A stretch of 64,000 nucleotides of DNA from Rehmannia glutinosa (lineage: Eukaryota > Streptophyta > Magnoliopsida > Lamiales > Orobanchaceae): contig CM071935.1 in the NCBI GenBank assembly GCA_016081115.2, forward strand, positions 54,050,680-54,114,679, read 5' to 3'. Shown here piece by piece: positions 9,995 to 21,014 of the stretch (position 1 is its first letter; each line of letters opens with the position of its first letter). A program made the translations under genes and the position numbers. The notes beneath the pieces were generated by a model. The model did no database searches. It saw only the letters and a list, made by a program, of their open reading frames with translations, and was not told the DNA's origin.

Positions 9995-12900
9995 ATGGAG
10001 GCTCCGCCGGCGAAATCGGAGTTAGAGATCCAGCTTAGCACCACTCAACTCACCACCGCCGCCGCGTGGCATGTTCTCGGTCTTTTGCTCAGCCACGGCC
10101 GCCCTGCCCATCCCTCGGAGTTGGCTTCGAGTCTCACGCATTTTTATCCTACTCCCGAGTTCATACGCTTCCTCTGCTCAATTCCTAATTCTCCTCTCCG
10201 ATTCGCCGATAATCACTTTGTCACGTTCTCGCAAGTAGGAGTCGCTGCTATCGCACAATTCTTTGCTAATTCGGATTTGATTACGAGATATATGGATTTA
10301 CCACAGGTTATGCCGCGGTTGTTGGAAAATGTTAGGTCAAATGATATAGTGAGGACGTATTATAGGAAAAGGAAGAGGCCGACATTGGATATTGAGGATT
10401 TCCCGCTAATGAAAAAGAAGAGTTTTTTCAAGGATTTTAATGGTAAAAGGATTTTCTTAATGCTCGTCGTTTTCTCTTTTTTTGTTTGAGTTTCAGTTTC
10501 ATTATTTTGGTTTCATCATTCATATTTTACCTTTTTTTTGGTGTGTGACCCTTTTTATATTTGGCAGAGGAGTTAAATCTAAATCGGCTGATGATGCCTG
10601 GTGGGTTTCAGAAGGTATATACTCAAGTAATTTTGAGGCTTTACTTTTTGTGTACATGATATATGTGATAATGCTCAATTTAATAACTGACTTTATAAAA
10701 GGTAAAATAAGCAAATATGGCTGCTTGGTTGCTTTACTAATTTATAATTTGCCGAGTGTTGTATAAATTTGTAGACCATTCTCTTAAAGTTGGTTTGCTA
10801 GGTGCTTCTTGTAGGATTATGCACTTGCAACAGCAAAGAGAGAGATTAAATTTGTTTTGCCAACTTTAACATACAAAATGATGTTTCCTATGTTTGGGAT
10901 TTTGGTTGAATGAGAGATGCCGTTCTTTGAGCAAGCTCATTTGAACTTAAGTGGACCCATTCACATTAAGGTGAACATGAGAATAAACTATATTACACTA
11001 AACTTGATACGATCTACAACCCTGGCAATTTTCTTCACGTTTAGTCCCAAGCCAGAAGAACATTGGAAGATTCACATTTAAGCTCATTTCATTAAGTTTG
11101 GTGGCAATAAACGAGCAGTGACCTTGGGTGAATTTGCCCAGTTTTTGGCAAATGAATTCTAAATTTAGAAAAGTTGATTCTTATAATAATCAATTCTTGA
11201 GCATGTTCGTTTTGAAATAATCAATCAAGTTGCCGTTGTGCTAACATCCATTTTCTTGCTTTTGCAAAATTATTGTATTTTTATAAACTCAATAGTGATT
11301 CTAGCTTGGGTTTCCAAACGCTCCTGTAAATCATGATAAGCTGACTTTCCTTTAGCCTGCCGAACATTTTTGCATGTCACAGCAGTAGTCCAAAGATGTT
11401 TTGGGAGCCTAGTTGGGCCAAAATTACGCTTAATCTTTGAGTTTTCAAACTATGTAACACAAACTTCATTTTGGCTGGGTCGTTTGTCAGACACACCATG
11501 TGGCGAAAAAAATGTTTACTGAATTATTTGCTCAGCAGTGACATACTTTTGAGGTCCAACTCAAACACGTAGACTCCATTGAGGAGGTTTGAGGAGAATG
11601 AAATTTTTTACATATGTGCTAGTTTTTGTCTGAGAATGATAAGACCATAAGCAGCTAATCAATACTTTCTACATTAGTTCTCCTCAAGTTCTAAACTTAT
11701 GAAAACATAGCTATGTTAGCTTTCAAAAATACATCTTACATTTGCTTTATTAACTGAGAATTACAGAGGTGCAGCACCTGAACACAACGTGCAGTCAATA
11801 CTGCAGCTGATGTCTTTGTAATGTAGGTCATAGATAGTTCTTGAATAAACTGAATTATTAATTTCAGGAGTCACAAAAGATATATAAGTATTTTGATCAT
11901 TAATGGAGTTAGTGTTGATGATCAAAATGTATGCAAATGCATCCATTGCTAAATAACAGTGTGCGAGACAAATAAAAGATTAAATTGATGTGCACCTAGT
12001 GTTCTTCAGTATTCGAGTTTAAGTGCTGCCCCCTCCTCCCAGCTGTACTGCTGCATGCCTGAAGCATGATTGCGTTTTCATGCGTTCTATTGTATGCATG
12101 CATGTGCACAGATGCATCTCTTTGTGTTTTATCACATTGCAAGGTTGTTTTATGGCTATTTGTAAATGGTTGCTCTTTATGAGTTCCTTTTGGAATACCA
12201 TATTTCACAATATCTTTTTGCTTTATTTTCTTATCTTGGAATTCTCAGTCTCTACAGCATGCCTCTCACTATTGGTTTGTTCTCTTATTCCAATTTGCTA
12301 ACTGAACTGTATACTGATTTGCAATGACATTAAACCCACAATGTTTCAGGGTGTTGAGACATTATCAACCCTCTCATTAATCTTGGAATATGATAGTATG
12401 AAACTGGAGAAAGTTATGTTCGGACCTCCCTTGTATACAAAGATCAGTTCTGGACAATTAAGCTATGTCGGACATGAATATGATCAGATGGAAATTAAAT
12501 TTCCCAACAGAAGAGGGCTTGGTTATTTACATCGAAAGAGCTGTAAATCTTACTCTCCATCTCGTGGTAGATTTCCATATATACACAAAACAGAGGCAGA
12601 AGAAATTATGAATTATGTTCCTCTTCCACAGCTCTCACTTCTACCGCATATAATGGGAAACTCGGAAGGAGCAAAATTGGTGACGTTGACATTGTAAATC
12701 CTATTAATTCTATAAATATTTCCTCATTTAAGTTAGAAGTAGATGACCAGATGACAGTTTCACAAGAAGAAAATGAGGCTGGTACTCAAGGGTGTGGATC
12801 ATTAACTGAAGATGTGAATGGGAAAAGAAAGGAAGCTTCATTACATGATTCTGGTAGATGCAGGCACCATAAGGAAAATCAGCCAATGGATACCACCTGT

Positions 12901-15900
12901 AAAAGTAGATCTCACATAGATAATAACCCTGAGAAGACTTTGGGTGAAGCCAATAATGAAGCATTGTTTCTGGTCACACCAAGAAGAGACAGTCATCTGC
13001 AGAGTCAGGGAGACATGCCGAGTCACATCATGGAATCCTCCTCTATAACTAAACCTAATCATAAGGATGAAACATATGACAAGAAAAAAGCACTCTGCCC
13101 CACCATGGAGAATTTTAAGCGCCTTCCTGAAAAAGGGCCAGTGCAAATTAGAAGAGATAAGAACCCAACAGAAAAGCAACATAGAATGTTTAATTGTGAC
13201 CAGAACATGAATACGAAAGAAATGAGGGAAACGTCCATGGAGAATAGAAAAAAGGTTCCCTCAATATCTAACGTAAGCTCACATCTCAAATTTCGTGTTA
13301 TACGGGATATAGGTATCTTTGCTTCGATAAATATATACTTCAAACACTAAACTGTAGCATTCTTGTTTTGTAGAATCATGTTGAGCAAAAACCTTTCCCT
13401 GACTTCGAGTCGTTTGTTGTAGAAGAGGAAGAGGGCTCAGGTATCATGTTGTTGACTATTAGAGATTTATATATTCTAGGAAAGTTGTTTTCATGTGTAA
13501 CTGATCTAGGTTTTGCTTTTGTCAACTCGTGCAGGAGGTTATGGTACAGTATACCGGGCAAGACGAAAAACCGATGGAGTAACATTTGCTATTAAATGTA
13601 CAGAATTTACTATGTTATTATATAGCCTTCTCTTCAGTGTTTGATATCCACTTGTATACATGTTCACTGAAACCATATAGCCTGTGTCTTATTGTGACTA
13701 TTATTTGTATAAGTTATCTACTTCCTACAGTTTCTGTTCCATTAGAGAACTACTTTGATGGTGTAGTTGTGCATATTACACTTTCTAGAACATAGTAGAA
13801 ACTTTTCTCTGATGCTAAATGGTGCAAAGAGCTGAAGACTTTGTAAAATGAAATGGTGGTTTTTTCTTGGAACGTTTTGCCTTTTTTCCTCGTGCAACTT
13901 CAAAGATTAACATGGAATGCATGGGTATATGAGATATAAAGAAAAAAACCTTACTTTGAAGAAGGTAATACCTCGCTCTTTTAAGGAAACAAGAAACTTA
14001 AGTTACTCAGCAATCATAATAGCTTAGTACTGTGCCAGTCCTGCCTGCTGAAAGTTGAGTGAGTGATAACAACCACTTTTTAACAGTGTGTTCTCTAAGA
14101 ATGATGCTATATTTCTTCTCATAGTTATCATTTTACTCTTGAAAGATCCCAAAGGCTATTTTATACTACTGTTACTGGCAAATGTCTCCCCTGAAGCCTA
14201 TACCTGTAACTTAAATAGTTCTTGATATATTAAGTCCTCGTGTATTTTCAGCCACCCTCTACCGGAGAAGATTTAACCAAAATTCTTCTGCTTGCACTGA
14301 AGTTAGTAATTCAGGACACTCTTGCAAATATGTATTGACTGTGCTGCATAATGTCTGCTTTATAACTCATTGTTTACATTTTTAACCAATGAATTGTTAT
14401 ATATCCTGTTCTTGTAGGTTACACATTTTTTGTTGACTTTATAATTTACAAGAAATGAAATAAACAAATGGGCATTTTTACCATTACACAAATCTAGATA
14501 TAATGCTTGACCACTTCAAGTTTCCTTATCCATGGTTTCTCAGGTCCTCATGATAATGCCAACAGAAATTATGTGATCAATGAGATGAAAATGCTGGAGC
14601 GATTGCGGTAAACAATATTTGTAAAAGATATTTAATTCTTAACATTGCATCAGTTCTTATAAATGAATTTTTCTTTTTGTCTATAACAGTTGCTGCAATT
14701 TGTTTGTTATATGACAGGGGCAAGAACTTTGTGATTAAATATGAAGGTTCATTTAAGAGTGGGAATGCTGATTATCTTGTTCTGGAGCATGTTGAGCATG
14801 ATAGACCTGAGGTAGTCATAATCAATGTAATCTTGTTTTGGTTGACATAGCCAATATCTGGGATCAGCAGAGTTTTCCGCTTTTGTAACATTATTTAACC
14901 TGCAGATTTTGAAGAGAGAAATAAACACTATTCACCTACAGTGGTATGGTTATTGTCTGTTCAAAGCCCTTGCTGGTCTACATAAGCAGGTGAAAATATG
15001 TGAACAGATACTAGGATACTTTTAAAAAAGAAGAAAAAAAAACTTATTATCCTTATTATGCTTACAGGGCATTGTTCACAGAGATGTTAAACCCGGCAAC
15101 TTCCTTTATTCCCGGAAGGCCAATAAAGGTTACCTGATTGATTTCAATCTTGCGTTGGTGAGTGGACCTGCTTGTGAAGTTTATTCGTTTTTTGACCTTT
15201 CCTATGTACAGCATTTATTTTCTGTTTTGATTCTAATGTGCTCAACTTGATATTTTATTTTGGTTCAACAGGACATGCACAAAAAGTATGGAACCGTTGG
15301 TGAGTGTTTTGATCTTATACATCAACTCGGTTACCTTGTCAGACATTCTTGTTCGGGATTTGCATGCAAATATTATTTTTCTCAAATAATGTGTTGAAGA
15401 ATCAAATTGTTTTCTCTAAGTTTCGGTTGTAGACTAGCTAGTGGGCTTGTGATATACTTGAATATCCATCTCTACCATATTTGATTAAGTGAACTCTGTT
15501 TCTATCATCTACAGATAATCCTAAAGCCAGGCATAATTTGAATGATCCTGTTCCTACTCCTCGGACCATATCTCTACCACTTGCAAAAGGTAGGAAGTTA
15601 ATGAATACAAGATCTCTAGAAGCAGTTAATAAGAATGCCGGAAAAGTCTCAACGTCCCTTTTACCACCTGGGAACCTGAAAAAGAAGGTTGACAAAGCAA
15701 AGGCCTTTACTAACACTAGCAGCAGGAATATCATCAAAAGCCAGGGTGCTGATGGCTCTGGGATAACTTCTGCAAAGGACGCAACAAGCACTAAAACGCC
15801 ATCAGCAGAAAGGTTGAGAGAACCCATACCAAGCCAAGGTAGGAGGGAGTTGTTAAGCCTGGTGCAGGAAGCCATGCAGGGTGGAAATCATGACTCTGTG

Positions 15901-18364
15901 AATGCTCCCATATCTAAGAGGAAAAGAGTTGCTGCATCTCCTGGAGATGCAGATAACAAATTTCTATATCCAACTCCAATGCCACTGCATGCCAATGGAA
16001 TTGCTATTTGTGGTGCTGGATTATTGAAAAGCAAAGGTTCTCTGCCCTTTTTCCCCTTTACTTTTGTTCTTGTTTCTTTTACTCGAAACATTGGAGCTTG
16101 TAAGTTAGACAATTGAAGTGATAGACCTTAAGTTTCTATATTGTGTTGTTTGTAGGTGATGGGAAACCCAGGCGAGAAGGCCCATGTGTGGGAACTAAAG
16201 GCTTTAAGGCTCCAGAGGTAAAAAAGTTTGAACCATTTATTGTTTTTGTTTGCGCTTGGGGGGGTGTAAATGAGACTTGCACTTGTTTCGAGGTGATTCA
16301 CCCTCATGGTGTCGAGTCTTCATGTTAATATTGGTGCTCAGAAATTTGGTTTTAGAGATCTGATATTTTTTCATCAAAATTAAAACAAAATTCTTAGAGA
16401 ATTTCATGTCATCCCAGAAATAGTTGAGCTAAAAAAGTAAAGTATTTCTTTTGTATCCTAGAGGTTTTGTTATCCATCTGAATTTGATTTGGGGTGTTGG
16501 AAACTGTGATTTCTGGATCTAATTCTTTATATTCATAACAACATTTAGGCAAAATACTTAGATCTTCGTGGGTGTTAGCCCTGAATTACACTGAGTTTTT
16601 CCTCTTTCCCTTGTTTATTTCCATTATTGTTACTAAGTTTCAAAAGCCAATACTTTAAATTTGATCAATTTTTTTCTTTATATCTTTTATAAATTAGGCA
16701 AATTAAAACAATCTTAGACAAAGAAATAAATCCATTATGTTTACGGTGGCAGTAGCTTTAAATAAGTTGAGTACCATCTCAAGCGACTTCGTATTTTACC
16801 CTCTGCGGTGGGTAGTTTAGTCAAATTCCTATGCTGTCTAGCTCTGACTTTCACTCAGCTGATTTATCCAAGTTAATATTGCCCCTTAAAATCCTCAAGC
16901 ATGTATAATTCTTGTAAAATACATTCAGTTGGGGCTAATTGATGCATCAGAACTTTCCTGACTAGGCTTCCTTGAAACTCTTTCGTATGAATGGAAAGAA
17001 GCTTCTTTTCATTATTACTTATTTTCTTCGTTTTCAACATACATCACTACATTGGGGACAGTGACTCTTGCAATGTTTTTTCCTTTTAAACCACTCCTGT
17101 TCCATTAAACCTATAGTAGCCTCTTACATTATCTTGTGAAATATATATTTTTTTATGATGGAAATGGGTTGTGAAACTTTCAGATGTACATTGCCTTTGT
17201 GAGAAGTGAACTGACACACTATGTTTTGGCAGCATTGACTTGGTTTTATGTATAGTTAAACAAACATCTTTGTAATTATCTTTAATTTGCGCTATCACCC
17301 CTGTTGACAACCAAATGCAGTATAACAGCATCTTGTAATGACATTTATCTTGGAATACAAAAATATCTGGTCCTGACATTTCCTTATCTACACCTATTTG
17401 AGGGGGAGGGGGAGGGGAATTTTGTAGAACAAGAAGAAACTTTGTTTAAGGGGTATTTGTAATGCCTTGATGGGAAATTTATAATTTAGGAAGATAACTA
17501 ATTTTTCTTTTTGTAAGTTAGATTAAATCTCATGCATAGTTTTTGTAGTTTATCCAAAAAGTAATTAATAAAGGAGGAAGCTGAACATTTGAAAACAAAT
17601 ACCAGTAAAAGAACTTGGCATAGAGCGAGAGAGAGAGCGAGCGAGAGAGAGAGAGAGAGCTCTACAGAATTTAAGGGGAAGAAAAACTTGACTCTCAGGT
17701 CACTGAAAGAGGTGAATCAACGTGCTTTGCAGGTATTATTCAGATCTCTACATCAAGGCCCTAAGGCTGACATTTGGTCTGCTGGAGTGACCTTACTATA
17801 CCTGATGATTGGACGAACACCTTTCATGGGTGACTCTGATCAGTAAGAACAATAAACACTTAGCACTCAAACTTCATTCTTTCAGAAAATATACTTATAA
17901 TAGTTGTACGCACAGGAACATAAAGGAGATAGCAAAGTTGAGGGGCAGTGAAGATCTGTGGGAAGTCGCCAAGCTACACAACCACGAATCAGTATTTCCA
18001 ACGGTACAAATATTACAAAATTCTAAAAGTCATACTCTGCTTTTTCCACGGACTTCCTCTTAAAAACTATCATTTTCTGAAACAGGATCTACTTGATGTA
18101 AAATACTTGTCACCTGTAAAACTTTGGGATTGGTGTGCACGAAATACACGAAGACCGGACTTTTTGGAGGCCATACCAAAATCACTATTTGATCTTGTGG
18201 ATAAGTGTTTAATTGTGAATCCACGACACAGGATCAGTGCCGAGGAAGCTCTTGGCCATGATTTTTTCATGCCGTGCCATGAGGCTCTCAGAAAGCAAAG
18301 GCTGAGAAGACAAGGGCTCAATCTGGACTCAGGAGAGTCCCATACATATGAAGTAGTTTCATGA
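9995..18364 (+). CDS. CDC7: Cdc7-like serine/threonine protein kinase, 15 exons, 967 aa
   Basis: Predicted plant orthologue of Cdc7, the Dbf4-dependent kinase that phosphorylates MCM helicase subunits to fire replication origins in the nucleus. Inferred exons: 9995-10442, 10568-10614, 12350-12566, 12632-13272, 13374-13440, 13535-13597, 14544-14607, 14718-14811, 14906-14989, 15068-15157, 15272-15299, 15515-16036, 16156-16217, 17733-17842, 17916-18003, 18086-18364. That is 16 blocks, because the 65-bp gap 12567-12631 counts as a possible mini-intron; without it there are 15. All phases agree. Residues 1-451 are a plant N-terminal extension. The kinase domain starts near 460: glycine loop GSGGYGTV (472-479), AIK lysine K494, catalytic loop HRDVKPGNF (579-587), DFN in place of DFG (600-602), APE (807-809), DIWSAGV (822-828). 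About 185 residues of insert lie between DFN and GTKGFKAPE, a Cdc7 hallmark. The family assignment is strong; the N-terminal exon structure is weaker. Confidence 0.9.
12567..12631 (+). other. Putative 65-bp mini-intron in the Cdc7-like gene
   Basis: The upstream frame runs into a stop at 12695-12697, while the downstream frame is open from before 12634 to 13272. Removing 12567-12631 (donor CGTG|GTAGAT, acceptor CTTCCACAG|CT) joins the two in frame, turning split codon G+CT into Ala. The segment is AT-rich with a pyrimidine tract, as for a plant intron, but very short. The alternative is a one-base frameshift in a pseudogene or in the assembly. The retained reading also looks somewhat protein-like (EAEEIMNYVPLP), so alternative splicing is possible. 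Confidence 0.5.
17621..17662. repeat. GA-rich microsatellite in a kinase intron
   Basis: A run of GAGAGAGAGCGAGCGAGAGA-type sequence lies about 70 bp before the acceptor at 17731 in the long intron between 16217 and 17733. It is a simple-sequence repeat with no coding role. Confidence 0.7.
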
Positions 18365-19129
18365 ACATCTTTATCATCTTCTGTTGTACTAATACAGAAA
18401 TAGGCAGTCAATAAAACTTTAGATTCATATGATGTTTCTCCTTCCCATGTAAATCTTTATTTTTTGTAATGTTGTATCTAAGCAATTACTTGAAGCTCTT
18501 TACATTCTAATTTGACTAGAAAGATGAGTACTATATAGTGCATATAGATACAGTTACTCTGTTAAGATTATACTAATTGAATTTCAGCAAAAGGCAGTTA
18601 GACCCTGAAGCAGTGAAGCAAGCACAGTTTCGAGTTGTGTAGGTATGTTGAATATCTTCTTATGGCCGCAGCACTCGATCAGTACATTGATTTAACTGGC
18701 CACTCAGATTTGCAGAGGATCATGTGGCTCAAGAGGGAGGAACTTGAAGGGTTTTGGTTAGAAAATGGTGGTTTAATTTTAATTCCCCCACAATAGCTTA
18801 AAGGGTTCTTTTGGGATATTGTTGTTTGAAAAAAGATATTCAGTTGGAAAATGAACTGAAGGAGATTGAATTTCTTCAAGCCCTGCATTTTCTGTATATT
18901 TTTTTTTCTATTGATATTGAAAATGTCAAGAAATTTCATGTCATGTGTTAGTCTTTATATTTAACATTTAAGTTTTGTTTTTGCTTTAAATATTTAGGTT
19001 GTGTTGGCGATTTGTGAAAAGGCTGGAAAAACCTCTTTATCATGCATTTTTTCTTGTTTGTCACTCATTATTAGGGCTCATTATAAGTGTCCTGGGCCAT
19101 CACTAATTCACAATTCCATTTTATTTGTG
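18365..19129 (+). other. 3' flank of the Cdc7-like gene
   Basis: This follows the TGA at 18362-18364. The first 300 bases are likely 3' UTR (AATAAAAC at about 18409 could act as a poly-A signal). A less AT-rich stretch at 18590-18760 shows no convincing reading frame. Nothing else is recognised. Confidence 0.4.
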
Positions 19130-19314
19130 AATCACACCCCTTGGAGTAGGTCTCTTGTAAGACCGTTTTACGAATCCTATTCCGTAAGACGGATCCTACT
19201 CGCAATCCGCCAGCGCCCCAGTCCACTAGACCACGCGCCCAAGCCCACCCGCTGTGCACGCGCCCCAACCCACCCGCTGACCCAGCGCCCCAGCCCACCC
19301 GCTGACCCAGCCCC

Positions 19315-19580
19315 TCTTATTTAAAAATTTAAAAAAAAAGGAGCTCCACATGGGAATTGGGTGGTGTTCTACCACTATACCACTAGTGCTTATTGTGCAA
19401 ATTTAGTATAACAATTTATATAACCCGCTGCGCCAGCGCTCCAGCCCCTCTCTTATTTAGAAAAAAAAGAGCTCCACAGGGGAATTGAACCCGCAACCTT
19501 AATAGACTTAAGATGGTATTCTACCACTATACTACTAGTGCTTATTGTGCAAATTTAGTATAACAATTTATATAACCCCA
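19315..19580. repeat. Direct duplication of about 130 bp containing a tRNA-like B-box
   Basis: Two copies (about 19315-19425 and 19450-19580) share AAAAAGAGCTCCACA-GGGAATTG, TTCTACCACTATAC-ACTAGT and TTATTGTGCAAATTTAGTAT. The second copy has GGGAATTGAACCCGCAACC, which resembles an antisense tRNA B-box and suggests a SINE-related origin. Confidence 0.55.
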
Positions 19581-19664
19581 TTCATAAATACGCCTGGTAA
19601 TTAAAAAAAAAATTAAAAACACCTATAAATGTAAAGGCTAAGAATCGAACCCAAGTCTATTAAA

Positions 19665-20485
19665 AAAACATGATACATTATATCAATAAATGGATACTTA
19701 TAAAAGTGTTACTTTAACTACATCATGTTTATTTTTTATTTTTTTCTCTTTTTTTGTTCCTATTTTGTAACTGTATTAAGAAATCTGATACTTTATTTCA
19801 ACAAGCGGATACTTTTACTTATAAAAGTGTTACTTTAACTATATCATATTTATTTTTTATTTTTCCTTCTTTCCTTAATTTCTAATTTGTGACTATATTA
19901 AAAAACATGATACTTTATCTCAAAAAATAGATACTTTAACGTATAAAAGTGTTACTTTAACTATATCATATTTTTTTATTTTTCCTTCTTTCCTTCATTT
20001 CTAATTTGTGACTATATAAAAAACATGATACCTTATCTCAAAAAATAGATACTTTAACGTATAAAAGTGTTACTTTAATATGTTATATATATATATATTT
20101 ATTATAATATATTCATAATTTGTGGCTATATTAACAAACATGATACTTTATCTAAAAAAATATATACTTTAACGTATAAAAGTGTTACTTTAAATCTGTT
20201 ATATATATATATTTATTATATTATATTCATAATTTGTGACTATATTAAAAAATATGTTACTTTATCTCAAAAAACAAATACTTTTACTTGTAAAAGTATT
20301 ACTTTAACTCTATCGTATTTATTATTCATCTTTCTTTGTATTTATTATTAAAAAATATAATACTTTATTTAAAAAAACAGATATTTTTACTCTTAAAACA
20401 TGATATTTTGCCTCAAAAAATATATATTTTTACTCATAAAGGTGTTACTTTAACTCTGATATATTTATTTGTCCTTCAATGTAAT
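19665..20485. repeat. AT-rich tandem array, about seven units of 100-120 bp
   Basis: Successive units begin AAACATGATACTTTATCTCA, continue AAAAATAGATACTTTAACGT, then ATAAAAGTGTTACTTTAACT, and end with a T-rich spacer and GTGACTATATTA. Units start near 19667, 19781, 19901, 20020, 20135, 20247 and 20345. Middle units are most alike; outer ones are diverged, as in a decaying satellite. No coding function. Confidence 0.75.
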
Positions 20486-20672
20486 GTAATATTTAATATC
20501 ATAAAATTATCATATTTAATATAAAATGTATCACTATTTCCAGCACAATTATCAGTTTTTCAATGGAAAAAACATTAGTTACAAGACTAGAACGAGTACA
20601 TTAACACAAAATCATCAAAAGTGTTGTCCGATATATACTATGTGGAAAATAATCACACCCCTTGAGGTGGTA

Positions 20673-20745
20673 GTATGTATTACTATGTAATACTTGCATT
20701 TACCAGTTAATACATACTATGTAATACTTGCATTTACCAGTTAAG
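20673..20745. repeat. 33-bp tandem duplication
   Basis: TACTATGTAATACTTGCATT followed by TACCAGTTAA occurs twice in a row (about 20679-20711 and 20712-20743), the two copies being nearly identical. It is a small local duplication next to the tandem array. Confidence 0.7.
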
Positions 20746-21014
20746 ACTGTCGAAAATGCCCCCAGAAAACGTTGCAATTTGATGTTATGTGCTAAGTTGG
20801 AACACAACTAAATAACATTAAAATATTAATGGGTACATTCATCAATTCATAAATTTATCCTAACCAATCACAAGTGCCAAACAAAAATTTGCATGATAGT
20901 ATTAAAAAGGTAATATCAAATTCAAATCCCAAACACAAAATTAGGTATTTATTATATAATTAATTAACAGTTTAGTCACACTTATCCTCGCTTGTTATCT
21001 GGCTTTTTATAGGA

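Larger units (their letters stand above)
19130..20664. repeat. Repeat block bounded by a 14-bp direct repeat
   Basis: AATCACACCCCTTG occurs exactly at 19130-19143 and 20651-20664. Between them lie a near-palindrome built on TAAGACCGTTTTACG / CGTAAGACGG (19150-19195), a C-rich tandem stretch of GACCCAGCGCCCCAGCCCAC-type units (19205-19315), a duplicated segment (19310-19580) and the AT-rich tandem array. The outer repeats resemble a target-site duplication around one composite insertion, but no element family was recognised. Confidence 0.45.

Noticed and set aside
12841..13343. Antisense open frames opposite the kinase exon (12841-13182 and 13059-13343, minus)
   Set aside because: They mirror the coding exon, have Phe/Leu-rich random composition, and the sense strand has the matching gene model.
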